Shown here: positions 1-6,674 of the stretch, piece by piece
How positions within the stretch are numbered: the first letter of the stretch is position 1
How the letters are laid out: every line of letters starts with the position of its first letter
Source of the DNA: Bacteroidales bacterium UBA1711
GTDB lineage: Bacteria; Bacteroidota; Bacteroidia; Bacteroidales; P3
Direction of reading: 5' to 3'
Length of the DNA: 16,414 nucleotides
Assembly (NCBI GenBank): GCA_002317325.1
Contig: DCJB01000042.1
Span: forward strand, 1-16,414
Notes under the pieces: generated by a model
The model's input: only the letters and a program-made list of their open reading frames with translations
Told to the model about the DNA's origin: nothing
The model's database searches: none
Translations under genes and position numbers: made by a program

Positions 1-25
1 ACCAATACCTCATCGGTTAGCCCCG

Positions 26-55
26 CACCACCACCACCACCACCACCACCACCAC
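26..55. repeat. (CAC)10 trinucleotide microsatellite
   Basis: Ten uninterrupted CAC units. The first plus-strand frame is open from base 1 to a TAA at 115-117 and would read the tract as polyproline, so the tail of an upstream gene cannot be excluded. The tract runs into low-complexity non-coding repeats and I do not call a CDS. Perfect triplet tracts are prone to slippage, so length variation between strains is plausible (inference). Confidence 0.9.
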
Positions 56-69
56 CCGTCCCAAAAACA

Positions 70-243
70 CCGAAAGCAACAACTCTAAATTCTAAATTCT
101 TAATTCTTAATTCTTAATCCCCCCCCAGCCGAAGCAATAACTCTACACTCTAAATTCTTAATTCCAGATTCATTCCCCCCCCACACCGAAAGCAACAACT
201 CTAAATTCTAAATTCTAAATTCTTAATTCTTAATCCCCCCCCC
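70..243. repeat. Three-copy ~58-bp tandem repeat with AT-rich core and C-tract end
   Basis: Three consecutive units begin at about 70, 129 and 186. Each starts with CCGAA(A)GCAA.AACTCT, continues with reiterated AAATTCT/TTAATTCTTAA blocks and ends in a run of 8-9 C. Unit spacing is 59 and 57 bp. The units differ mainly in the number of 7-bp TAAATTC/TTAATTC blocks, and the middle copy is the most diverged. No ORF uses this stretch. A similar AT-rich block lies just before the start at 11748. Confidence 0.85.
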
Positions 244-408
244 TTGATGACGGACTTCGTCAGCCCCGTATTGTGACTCTCATGCGACAATCGGCGTAAT
301 GGACGAAAACTGCCCGCATTGTAGCCCCAAAAGCCGATGAGGGCATTGTCTTGGACAGTTTCACTTTTGTCCTTTACACCTCTTTTTTTATGGAACCATC
401 AATCAAAA
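244..408. other. Intergenic region with several inverted repeats, no gene
   Basis: No credible coding sequence. There are several inverted repeats: TGACG/CGTCA near 245-260; GACAAT+CGGC near 284-293 matching GCCG and ATTGTC near 333-349 with a bulge; and GGACA/TGTCC near 353-372, followed by pyrimidine-rich DNA with seven T near 383-389. The last could be a weak plus-strand terminator for something upstream. The motif GCATTGT occurs twice. I do not recognise a known RNA family. Confidence 0.4.
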
Positions 409-439
409 TTTGATATATCAGAAAAAAGTTGTAATTTTG
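409..439 (+). promoter_or_regulatory. Bacteroidetes-type promoter for the DUF177-rpmF pair
   Basis: TTTG at 409-412 and TAATTTTG at 432-439 are separated by exactly 19 nt. This matches the Bacteroidetes housekeeping sigma consensus TTTG-N19-TAnnTTTG. Transcription should begin near 445, giving a leader of about 15 nt before the ATG at 461. Confidence 0.85.
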
Positions 440-460
440 CAAACTCAATAAGAGTGCGAA

Positions 461-1015
461 ATGAACTCAGAAATTGACACAATAATCCAATTTAGCGGCT
501 TAAAGCCAGGGAGATACACTTATCAGTACCCTATTGGCGACAGCTTCTTCAAAGGGTTTGAAAACGAAGAATTGAGGGAGGGAAGTGTCAATTTTGAGGT
601 GGTGTTGGAGCGTCGGGAGCGGGAATTGCTCTTCAATTTTGCCTTCCACGGCACGGTGAAGACAACCTGCGACCGCTGCCTCGGGGCAATGACGGTTCCG
701 GTGGAGGGGAACGAAGTGCTGTGCGTGAAGTTTAGCGACACCGAAACCAGTGACAACGAAGATGTGCTGATTTTGCCGGAGAACGCCTACCAGATAGACC
801 TGGCCCAGTGGCTGTATGAGTATATTGCCGTGCGGCTGCCCATGCAAAAGGTTCATAAGGAAGGCGGGTGCGACCCCGAAATGCTGAAGTACATCAGCGA
901 AGGGCATGACGGAGAAGACGGAGAAGCGAGCGGCGACGAGAGCGGCTGCCGCACGCTTGGAGAGGGGGAAAGCGACCCCCGGTGGGCAGCACTCAAAGAC
1001 CTGTTGGAAAAATAA
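461..1015 (+). CDS. DUF177/YceD-family protein
   Basis: A 184-residue cytosolic protein of the DUF177 (YceD-like) family. In bacteria this family is commonly encoded directly before rpmF, as here, and has been linked to 23S rRNA metabolism or accumulation; its exact biochemical role is not settled. Visible hallmarks are the CDRCLG motif (Cys70 and Cys73), a VRLPMQKVHKEGGCDP segment with Cys137 near residues 124-139, and the family-like ending DPRWAALKDLLEK. The acidic Gly/Glu/Asp-rich stretch at about 147-172 looks like a flexible linker. The ATG at 461 lies about 22 nt downstream of a strong promoter -7 box, which supports this start. rpmF follows 21 nt later and the two should be co-transcribed. 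Confidence 0.88.
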   Translation: MNSEIDTIIQFSGLKPGRYTYQYPIGDSFFKGFENEELREGSVNFEVVLERRERELLFNFAFHGTVKTTCDRCLGAMTVPVEGNEVLCVKFSDTETSDNEDVLILPENAYQIDLAQWLYEYIAVRLPMQKVHKEGGCDPEMLKYISEGHDGEDGEASGDESGCRTLGEGESDPRWAALKDLLEK

Positions 1016-1036
1016 ACAAATAAAAAATAATAAATT

Positions 1037-1222
1037 ATGCCACATCCAAAACACAGATTCTCGCAGACCAGAACGGCCAAGAGAAGAACGCATGACAGCC
1101 TGGAGAAAGCGCAAATCACCACTTGCAGCAACTGCGGCGCTCCGGTTATGTACCACCACGTTTGCCCCGAATGCGGGTATTACAGAGGCAAACTCGCCAT
1201 CGTAAAAGATGCCGAGAAATAG
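1037..1222 (+). CDS. rpmF: 50S ribosomal protein L32
   Basis: A 61-residue small basic protein of the large ribosomal subunit. The N-terminus MPHPKHRFSQTRTAKRRTH is the typical L32 start (usually MAVPK or MPVPK followed by a basic KTS/RTR stretch). The rest carries a four-cysteine zinc ribbon, CSNC at about residues 30-33 and CPEC at about 43-46, so this is the Zn-binding (C+) form. Length is normal for the family. It is transcribed with the upstream DUF177 gene from the promoter at 409-439 and ends just before a strong terminator. In many related genomes fatty-acid genes such as fabH or plsX follow rpmF; here the operon stops. Confidence 0.96.
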   Translation: MPHPKHRFSQTRTAKRRTHDSLEKAQITTCSNCGAPVMYHHVCPECGYYRGKLAIVKDAEK

Positions 1223-1241
1223 CCCGAAGGCTGACAACAAG

Positions 1242-1282
1242 AAAGAGAGGCAGATTCCAAACGGTTTCTGCCTCTCTTTTTT
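1242..1282 (+). terminator. Rho-independent terminator after rpmF
   Basis: A perfect 12-bp stem pairs AAGAGAGGCAGA (1243-1254) with TCTGCCTCTCTT (1267-1278), with a 12-nt loop and a T-run to 1282. The other strand is also T-rich past the stem, so it may also stop minus-strand transcription from the convergent receptor gene ending at 1353. A weaker 7-bp stem (1328-1334 with 1345-1351) sits directly after that gene's stop. Confidence 0.9.
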
Positions 1283-1352
1283 GCGCCCCCTTGTGGTCTG
1301 ATGTCACCACACATCGAGAGAAGGTACAATGGGAACCGACAATCTCCCATTC

Positions 1353-3818
1353 CTAATTGAGGGCCTCCTCCGACACTTCCTTCATACGCCTCGATTTTCG
1401 GGTTTCTTTTTCAAGACTGAGCTTTCCGAATCTGAAGATGAGACCGAAACTCACATAACGACTCGTAAGCTTGAGTTGTCTGTCTGCGACCAAATATGGA
1501 TTGGCGGACGTTGTATTCCAGCTATTCCAGTCGAAGAGGTCATTCACCCCCGCGTTTATGCTTAGTCGTTTGCCGAGTAGGTCGGCATTGGCTCCAAGGT
1601 CAATGCCTTTGCGCGAGAGTGTGGTGATGTAGAGGCTTTGAGTCGGACTGCTATAGTAGGCATTACAGAAGAGCTGCAACTTGTTCCACAGTTTCACCCA
1701 GGCATTGATCCGCAGCGAGAAGCACCACATCCCATTGCTGTAGGATTCTTGCGATTCGGTCAGACGGAGGTCTATATAGTCATAAAAGAGGCTGCCGTTC
1801 AGCCTTATGTTGAGCATAGCGTTTGGGCGATAGATAGCATGAATGTCGAAGCCTCCGTTCCAAGAACTACCGATATTGACAGGCTGGGTGAAGGTAATGA
1901 CGGTGCCCAACACCTCCCTGTCCAGCACCACGCTGGCGAGCTGTTCCTTGTGGTTGGTTCGGGCGTGGTAGAAACCGTTTATGCCTACAGAACCCAACCC
2001 GTCGGCATACTTCTCCCATTTGAGTTCGAGGCTGTGGGTATAGCCTGTTTGAAGCAGCGGATTGCCAGTAGAGTAGCCGTCGAGGGTGTAGAACTTGCGG
2101 GTTGACAAGTCCGAAGTCTTAGGCATGGACACCCTGCGGGTGTATCCGACGGTGAAGCTGTGCCGACGGGCGGTGGTATAGCTAAGGTGCAGCGACGGGA
2201 TGAATGCTGCCGAAGAATGGTTGAAGTCGTGTTGAACGGCATCGGGATAATGGTGGCTGCCCGACAAGAGACTGCCACGAAGGCCTCCCTTCGCAGTCAG
2301 AGAACCCCAACGATGGAGTAGGCTGGCAAAAAGGTTGGCTTCCATACACCTGCTGAGGCTCTGACTGCTGAGCCACTGGCAAGGCTGATAGCCCTCGCAG
2401 CCGAAAGTGTCGGCAGCGATGTTCTTGCGGATACGCTGATAGCCGCCGTCAAATCCCGCCTCGAGTTCGTTGGCGAAGAGTCCGTTGTCGGCATTCCGCC
2501 GACCAAACGGCCTGATATAGCAGGCTTCCACGCCACGAAAGACCTCCATCTGTTGATTGCGTTCCTTGAAGTTGATGGGGCGCAGTGCGCCATTCCGATA
2601 CTGACGCAAGCCGCTTACGAGGCTATCGCGTTGGTCAATACTGCCATAATAGCCGACAGAGAAGAGATGCCCGGTGCTGTCGTCAAACTTGTGTTCATAC
2701 CAAACGCCGTCCAAGAACCCCAAGGAGGGGCTATCCCGAAACTGCTTTGCCGACTGCTGGCAGAAAGAGTGGTCGCCGACCTGATAGAGCAATTCTTGGC
2801 GGGTAGTAGTATCCCGGGCCGCCCAACCCGACCAAGCGGGGTATGCCGCACCCCAAAGCCAGATGGTGTTGAGGCTGTCCGGCCTGAAGGCGATGTCCGC
2901 AGAAAAGAGCGTATTGAGGTCCTGCGCCTTGCGAGTGCAATAAGACTGTTCCTTGCGAGAAGTGTCGCCCGTGGGAGCAAGCAACGACTCGGTTCGGCCA
3001 AGAGTCGAGTTCTCCTGGGCGTATGCCGCATTTGCAAAGAGGTTCACTTCCCACTTCTCGTCGTTGTAAATATAGGAAACCCAGGGCGAACACTCCGGCT
3101 TGGCGCTTCCATTGAGACCGAGGCTCACAAACTGACTCTCGGAAGACTTGCCCTGTGTGACGATATTCACCACAGGCCGCCCTCCCCCATAGCGGGCAGA
3201 CGGGTTGGTGATTACCTCGATGCGCTTGAGGCTGTTGGCGGGAAGTGTTTTCAGATATTGCTTGAGCGATTCGGTATTCATGCGGCTCTGGCGACCATTA
3301 ATCCAGATGCTCACTTCCTCGGTACCGCGCAGTCGAATGTTGCCTTCGGCATCTATCTCAATGCCAGGCGCGTTCTGAAGCGCGTCAATGGCTGTCCCGC
3401 TCTGTATGCTTGGGTCGTCGCTGGCCTGATAGATGTTCTTCTCGCCATCCATGGTGAATATCGGTCGCGCAGCGGTGACCTTCACCTCGGTAAGCAAGGC
3501 ACCGGGCATAAGGAATATTTGATTGACATCTATGCTTTTAGCAATCTCCATAACACGTTCCCACTGCTGGTATCCCACGGAACTGATACGTACCAAATAG
3601 CGGCCGGCCACAATGCCGTTCAGGCTAAACTGACCTTCAACATCTGCGGTGGTACCCCGCACAAAAGAGGTGTCAACTGGCGAATAGAGCACCACGTTGG
3701 CAAAGGGAATGGACTCTGTGGTTTGTCCGTCGGACACCCTCCCACTGAGGGTGATATGCTGAGCCATCATGCTGCACACAAACAGCATTGAGGCAATCAA
3801 TGCAATTGATTTCTTCAT
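1353..3818 (-). CDS. TonB-dependent-receptor-like outer membrane beta-barrel protein
   Basis: An 821-residue outer membrane protein. Residues 1-19 form a signal peptide (MKKS, hydrophobic core, cleavage near MMA-Q). Residues 22-105 are a carboxypeptidase-regulatory-like beta-sandwich, frequent in Bacteroidetes receptors. Residues about 110-220 form the plug, with GTAIDALQNAPGIEID, an IRLRG strand, and RIEVITNPSARYGGG at 199-213. The remainder is a beta-barrel of the outer-membrane-protein beta-barrel (PF14905-like) type, with a last strand ending FGLIFRFGKL near 790, followed by a basic tail. Such proteins are probable importers or surface proteins with unknown ligands. There is no SusD partner and no adjacent ECF sigma/anti-sigma pair, so no substrate can be inferred. 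It appears monocistronic and converges on rpmF. I found no good promoter match upstream. Confidence 0.9.
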   Translation of the reverse strand: MKKSIALIASMLFVCSMMAQHITLSGRVSDGQTTESIPFANVVLYSPVDTSFVRGTTADVEGQFSLNGIVAGRYLVRISSVGYQQWERVMEIAKSIDVNQIFLMPGALLTEVKVTAARPIFTMDGEKNIYQASDDPSIQSGTAIDALQNAPGIEIDAEGNIRLRGTEEVSIWINGRQSRMNTESLKQYLKTLPANSLKRIEVITNPSARYGGGRPVVNIVTQGKSSESQFVSLGLNGSAKPECSPWVSYIYNDEKWEVNLFANAAYAQENSTLGRTESLLAPTGDTSRKEQSYCTRKAQDLNTLFSADIAFRPDSLNTIWLWGAAYPAWSGWAARDTTTRQELLYQVGDHSFCQQSAKQFRDSPSLGFLDGVWYEHKFDDSTGHLFSVGYYGSIDQRDSLVSGLRQYRNGALRPINFKERNQQMEVFRGVEACYIRPFGRRNADNGLFANELEAGFDGGYQRIRKNIAADTFGCEGYQPCQWLSSQSLSRCMEANLFASLLHRWGSLTAKGGLRGSLLSGSHHYPDAVQHDFNHSSAAFIPSLHLSYTTARRHSFTVGYTRRVSMPKTSDLSTRKFYTLDGYSTGNPLLQTGYTHSLELKWEKYADGLGSVGINGFYHARTNHKEQLASVVLDREVLGTVITFTQPVNIGSSWNGGFDIHAIYRPNAMLNIRLNGSLFYDYIDLRLTESQESYSNGMWCFSLRINAWVKLWNKLQLFCNAYYSSPTQSLYITTLSRKGIDLGANADLLGKRLSINAGVNDLFDWNSWNTTSANPYLVADRQLKLTSRYVSFGLIFRFGKLSLEKETRKSRRMKEVSEEALN

Positions 3819-3870
3819 CTATTGGTTGGATTGGATTCGACTATTTGTGAACGTGCCAAAGAATCCACAC

Positions 3871-3895
3871 GACAGCCACCTGTGAGGTGGGTGTC
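3871..3895. repeat. Inverted repeat between the receptor gene and the small exported ORF
   Basis: GACA-g-CCACC (3871-3880) pairs with GGTGG-g-TGTC (3886-3895) around a 5-nt TGTGA loop: nine pairs with one internal mismatch. It lies about 27 bp past the stop of the minus-strand ORF at 3922 and about 50 bp before the receptor start. No T-run follows on the minus strand, so it could be a factor-dependent or weak terminator, or an operator. Confidence 0.5.
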
Positions 3896-3921
3896 CTGAG
3901 GTCTGCTGGCAAATAATTGGT

Positions 3922-4242
3922 TCAGACTATAGCCGGAGGCGCCCTAAGGGGCAATCCACTTGGAGGGGCGTAGGGCGTGATGGCCACCCGGGCAACAGCC
4001 TCCTCCACAGAATGCGAAGAAACCGGCAGTTCGACGGGGCAACCCGCCGCCACCAGGTAGTGCTGGAGCGGCTGCACCAAACAGTCGAAGCACTCATCAT
4101 CGTCGAGCCCGAAACCGCAGCAGCCATCCGAATAGGCGAATGGGACTGTCTCGGAAAAGTGATGTCCCCCACTCCCTCCGCCGAAGGCGACAGAGGCGAA
4201 CAGGCACGACAGAAGCAGCAGTCCGAATTTCTTCACGACCAC
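3922..4242 (-). CDS. Small Cys-containing exported protein, unknown function
   Basis: A possible 106-residue protein that I do not recognise. It starts with a convincing export signal (VVKKFGLLLL, then SCLFASVAFGG). A Gly/His-rich stretch (GGGSGGHH) follows, then a cysteine cluster at 41, 42, 51, 54 and 68, including DDDECFDC. The C-terminal third is Pro/Ala-rich. Cleavage could be after the VAF region, or LLSC (Cys13) could act as a short lipobox. The start must be GTG (4242, or GTG at 4236); no ATG gives the signal peptide. It lies 117 nt downstream of the Cas4-like gene in the same direction and may be the last gene of that operon. The signal peptide argues for a real gene, but length, GTG start and lack of known homology keep this tentative. 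Confidence 0.5.
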   Translation of the reverse strand: MVVKKFGLLLLSCLFASVAFGGGSGGHHFSETVPFAYSDGCCGFGLDDDECFDCLVQPLQHYLVAAGCPVELPVSSHSVEEAVARVAITPYAPPSGLPLRAPPAIV

Positions 4243-4359
4243 AATAACGAGAGCTGCCGTTCTTTATTGCCCCCCGCGCTTCACTTTTTCCGCTTTGGCC
4301 GCCCCCTATCAATCCCTCATCCGCCCTCAGACGGGGGGATTCCGCCTTTTCGGATATGG

Positions 4360-5085
4360 CTACCGCCAAGGGTCGGCGGGAAACGCTTGGCGGGCGGCGG
4401 CCTGGCGGCGGCAATAGTGCTTGAAAGGGCATTCGTAGGGGCGGTCGCAGTGGTCGGACATAAGTATGTCCGGTTCGGAGGCCGCCGCCACCTCCTTGAA
4501 GCGAGCCACCCTCTCCCCTACCTCAGCCGACTGCCCGAGGGCGTACTCGAGCAGGTCTTCCTGCCGCAGCCCATCCCCCTCGCCCCGAAGCAGCAGGTAG
4601 AAGTGGCTCAACTCAAGACCCGCCTGAAAGATGTCGGCCGGAAGGATTGCGGGCAGTGAATGCGAAACCACATAATGCTGAATGGCCACATCGTTGCGAA
4701 ACGTGTCCGTAACCGAGAGGCTGTTCTTGATTTCAAATATTTCCACCCGCCCGTCGGCGTGTTTGCGCACCACGTCGGCAAGCACCAGCACATCGTCGTA
4801 GAGGAATCCCGCCTCAAAAAGCGTCACCTCGCCTTCCTGTCGCAGCAGCTGAGCGGTGAGCAGCGGATACCGGCTCATCTGATAGCCCAATTGCCGGCTT
4901 ATATCCACGCCGTCGGGAAAGGTGTCTTTGCACCGCTTCTCGAAAGTCCGGCCGTCGCGGAACTTCTGCAGCGTCTCGGGCGAAAAGTGTGCCAGCTTGG
5001 GGTTGTGCACCTCAAGATAGAGCGCCTTCTCGCACTGGAGGCCTCTAATGTACTTAGACTTGGTGAGCAGATAGTCTTTTGTCAT
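4360..5085 (-). CDS. Stand-alone Cas4-like Fe-S PD-(D/E)XK nuclease
   Basis: A 241-residue protein. The N-terminus LTKSKYIRGLQCEKALYLE matches the beginning of DUF2779/Cas4-like proteins. Cys18 plus Cys213, Cys219 and Cys225 (C-x5-C-x5-C) form the four-cysteine set that holds a 4Fe-4S cluster in Cas4/AddB/Dna2 nucleases. The PD-(D/E)XK core is visible: Glu91 in FEAGF, Asp104 in VLAD, Glu118-x-Lys120 in FEIK, and a QHY motif from Gln136. It therefore probably cleaves or resects DNA, by family inference. DUF2779 proteins usually carry a large extra C-terminal domain; this one stops after the Fe-S cluster. No CRISPR array or cas1/cas2 is present. The start is 2 nt after the LOG gene stop (TGACCATG), implying translational coupling. 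Confidence 0.8.
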   Translation of the reverse strand: MTKDYLLTKSKYIRGLQCEKALYLEVHNPKLAHFSPETLQKFRDGRTFEKRCKDTFPDGVDISRQLGYQMSRYPLLTAQLLRQEGEVTLFEAGFLYDDVLVLADVVRKHADGRVEIFEIKNSLSVTDTFRNDVAIQHYVVSHSLPAILPADIFQAGLELSHFYLLLRGEGDGLRQEDLLEYALGQSAEVGERVARFKEVAAASEPDILMSDHCDRPYECPFKHYCRRQAAARQAFPADPWR

Positions 5086-5087
5086 GG

Positions 5088-5684
5088 TCAGTCTGTCGCA
5101 GAGGAGCGGCGGTGCAGAGCGAATGCGCTATTCGAGGACGGCTGCGCGGAGTCTATCCGACTGAGCAGCACGGCCGGCGACGACTCCACAATGAGCAGCG
5201 ACTCGCTTGCCGGGGACATGAAGCCCTCCTCAATCATCAGCCGCACCTGCTGGAGGAAAGCGTCGTAGTAGCCCTCTACGTTGAGCAGGCCCATGGGCTT
5301 GTCGGCGAGTCCGAGCTGGTTTGACATCAGCACCTCCGACACCTCGTCAATTGTCCCTATGCCGCCCGGAAGGGCGATAAAGGCATCGCTCTGCTCTATC
5401 ATGCGCACCTTGCGTTCCTGCATCGAGGAGACAAGAACCGTCTCGGCACGGGGCTGGGAGTTGATGATTTCGTCGGAGAAAAGCGTCGGGATGATTCCCA
5501 CCACACGGCCGCCGGCATCGAGTGCCGCCGAAGAGACAACCCCCATGTAGCCGCAGTTGCTCCCCCCGTAGAGAAGCGTGCGTCCCTGAGAGGCAATCAG
5601 CCGTCCAAGTTCTTGGGCGGCTGACTGGAAACGGGGATTGCGGCCCAAATGAGAGCCACAGAAGACCGCTATCGTGCCAAGCAT
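5088..5684 (-). CDS. LOG-family (TIGR00730) nucleoside 5'-monophosphate phosphoribohydrolase
   Basis: A 198-residue Rossmann-fold protein of the LOG/TIGR00730 family. Characterised members release the free base (cytokinin in plants and some bacteria) from N6-modified or plain AMP; the physiological substrate here is unknown. It opens with IAVFCGSHLGRNP and has YGGSNCGYMG (39-48), SMQERK (87-92, the Met-x-Glu-Arg-Lys motif) and PGGIGTIDE (106-114, the family signature). The open frame extends upstream to 5735, but the ATG at 5684 is preferred because the protein then begins at the conserved first beta-strand and the start sits 1 nt after the transketolase stop (TAGTATG). The Ser-rich tail after about 180 looks unstructured. 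It is coupled to the Cas4-like gene downstream. Confidence 0.92.
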   Translation of the reverse strand: MLGTIAVFCGSHLGRNPRFQSAAQELGRLIASQGRTLLYGGSNCGYMGVVSSAALDAGGRVVGIIPTLFSDEIINSQPRAETVLVSSMQERKVRMIEQSDAFIALPGGIGTIDEVSEVLMSNQLGLADKPMGLLNVEGYYDAFLQQVRLMIEEGFMSPASESLLIVESSPAVLLSRIDSAQPSSNSAFALHRRSSATD

Positions 5685-5685
5685 A

Positions 5686-6639
5686 CTATTTGCGTTTGAG
5701 CACGGCATGGACCTTCTCAACAATATTGGAGGCACGGAGACCGTAGTTGGTCAGCATCTCATCGGGGGTGCCGCTCTCGCCGAAACGGTCATCCACGGCC
5801 ACATACTCCATGGGTGTGGGGCAGCAGAGGGCTAAAGCCTGAGCCACGCTGTCGCCGAGACCGCCATTGAAGAGGTGTTCCTCGCAGGTGACGACGGCGC
5901 CCGTCTTGCGAGCCGAAGCCACCACCGCATCGGCATCAAACGGCTTGATGGTATGGATATTGATAACCTCGGCATGAATGCCTTCGGCTTCAAGGGCCTT
6001 CGCGGCTTCAAGAGCCTCCCAAACGAGATGCCCGCAAGCGAAGATGGAGACGTCGGAGCCCTCGTTCAGCAACTGGGCCTTGCCTATCTCGAAGGGAGCG
6101 CCCTCTTCGGTGAAGTTGGGCATCTTGGAACGGCCGAGGCGGAGATAGACCGGACCCACATACTTGGCAGCCGCCAGCGTGGCGGCCTTGGCCTGATTGT
6201 AGTCGCACGGCACCAGCACCGTCATGTTGGGCAGCACCTTCATGAGGGCGATGTCTTCCATGGTCTGGTGGGTGGCTCCATCCTCGCCGAGAGAGATACC
6301 GGCGTGCGAGCCGCAAATCTTCACGTTCTTGTTGGAATAGCAGACCACCTGACGAATCTGGTCATAGACACGTCCCGTCACAAACTCGGCAAAACCGCCG
6401 AGGAAAGGGACTTTCCCGCAGAGCGAAAGGCCCGCGGCTATGCCCACCATATTGGCCTCGGCAATGCCGCACTGGACAAAGCGGTCGGGAAAAGCCTTGG
6501 CGAAATCGTTAATCTTGACTGAGCCGCAGACGTCGGCACTGAGAGCCACCACATCGGGGTTCTGCTGTCCGGCCTCCACAAGGCCCATGCCGAAACCGGC
6601 ACGAAGCTCCATGCTCTTCTTGTTCTCGTATTGTTTCAT
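5686..6639 (-). CDS. Transketolase, C-terminal subunit (pyrimidine-binding and C-terminal domains)
   Basis: A 317-residue half-transketolase. It carries the pyrimidine-binding domain, with catalytic-type Glu61 in CGIAEANMVGIAAG and the loop GEDGATHQ (118-125), followed by the transketolase C-terminal domain (IHTIKPFDAD and EEHLFNGGLGD). With the N-terminal subunit it should form the thiamine-diphosphate enzyme that transfers two-carbon units between sugar phosphates in the non-oxidative pentose phosphate pathway. Length is normal for the split form. The start at 6639 gives MKQYENKKSMELRAGFG, with a complete first helix. It lies 35 nt after the vWA gene and 1 nt before the LOG gene. I see no TAnnTTTG box in the 35-nt gap, so it probably depends on upstream transcription. 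Confidence 0.95.
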   Translation of the reverse strand: MKQYENKKSMELRAGFGMGLVEAGQQNPDVVALSADVCGSVKINDFAKAFPDRFVQCGIAEANMVGIAAGLSLCGKVPFLGGFAEFVTGRVYDQIRQVVCYSNKNVKICGSHAGISLGEDGATHQTMEDIALMKVLPNMTVLVPCDYNQAKAATLAAAKYVGPVYLRLGRSKMPNFTEEGAPFEIGKAQLLNEGSDVSIFACGHLVWEALEAAKALEAEGIHAEVINIHTIKPFDADAVVASARKTGAVVTCEEHLFNGGLGDSVAQALALCCPTPMEYVAVDDRFGESGTPDEMLTNYGLRASNIVEKVHAVLKRK

Positions 6640-6674
6640 ATCGTTTGTTATTTCGTTTTACAGTTTGAAGATTG

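Noticed and set aside
26..55. His-rich coding tract from the CAC repeat
   Set aside because: The frame reading CAC as His is open across the tract from the window edge but stops soon after (TAA near 86), and nothing around it looks like coding sequence.
300..341. Tiny ORF (13 codons) encoding a CPHC motif
   Set aside because: Too short, no promoter or family support; the motif is likely chance.
2553..3791. Plus-strand open frame of 412 codons
   Set aside because: Antisense to the outer membrane receptor gene, which has a signal peptide and recognisable domains; the antisense product has none.
3819..3870. Promoter for the receptor gene
   Set aside because: The best minus-strand match, ATTCTTTG near 3856-3863, breaks the essential TA of the -7 box and has no TTTG at the right spacing.
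4097..4432. Minus-strand frame of 111 codons overlapping the end of the Cas4-like gene; possible frameshifted remainder of it
   Set aside because: The sequence is Arg/Pro-rich with no similarity to the missing DUF2779-type C-terminal domain, and it overlaps both neighbours in another frame.
4360..5085. CRISPR-Cas adaptation locus suggested by the Cas4-like protein
   Set aside because: There is no cas1, cas2, effector gene or direct-repeat/spacer array in the window; the 70-243 repeats have no unique spacers.
5875..6522. Plus-strand open frame of 215 codons
   Set aside because: Antisense to the transketolase C-terminal subunit, whose identity is certain.
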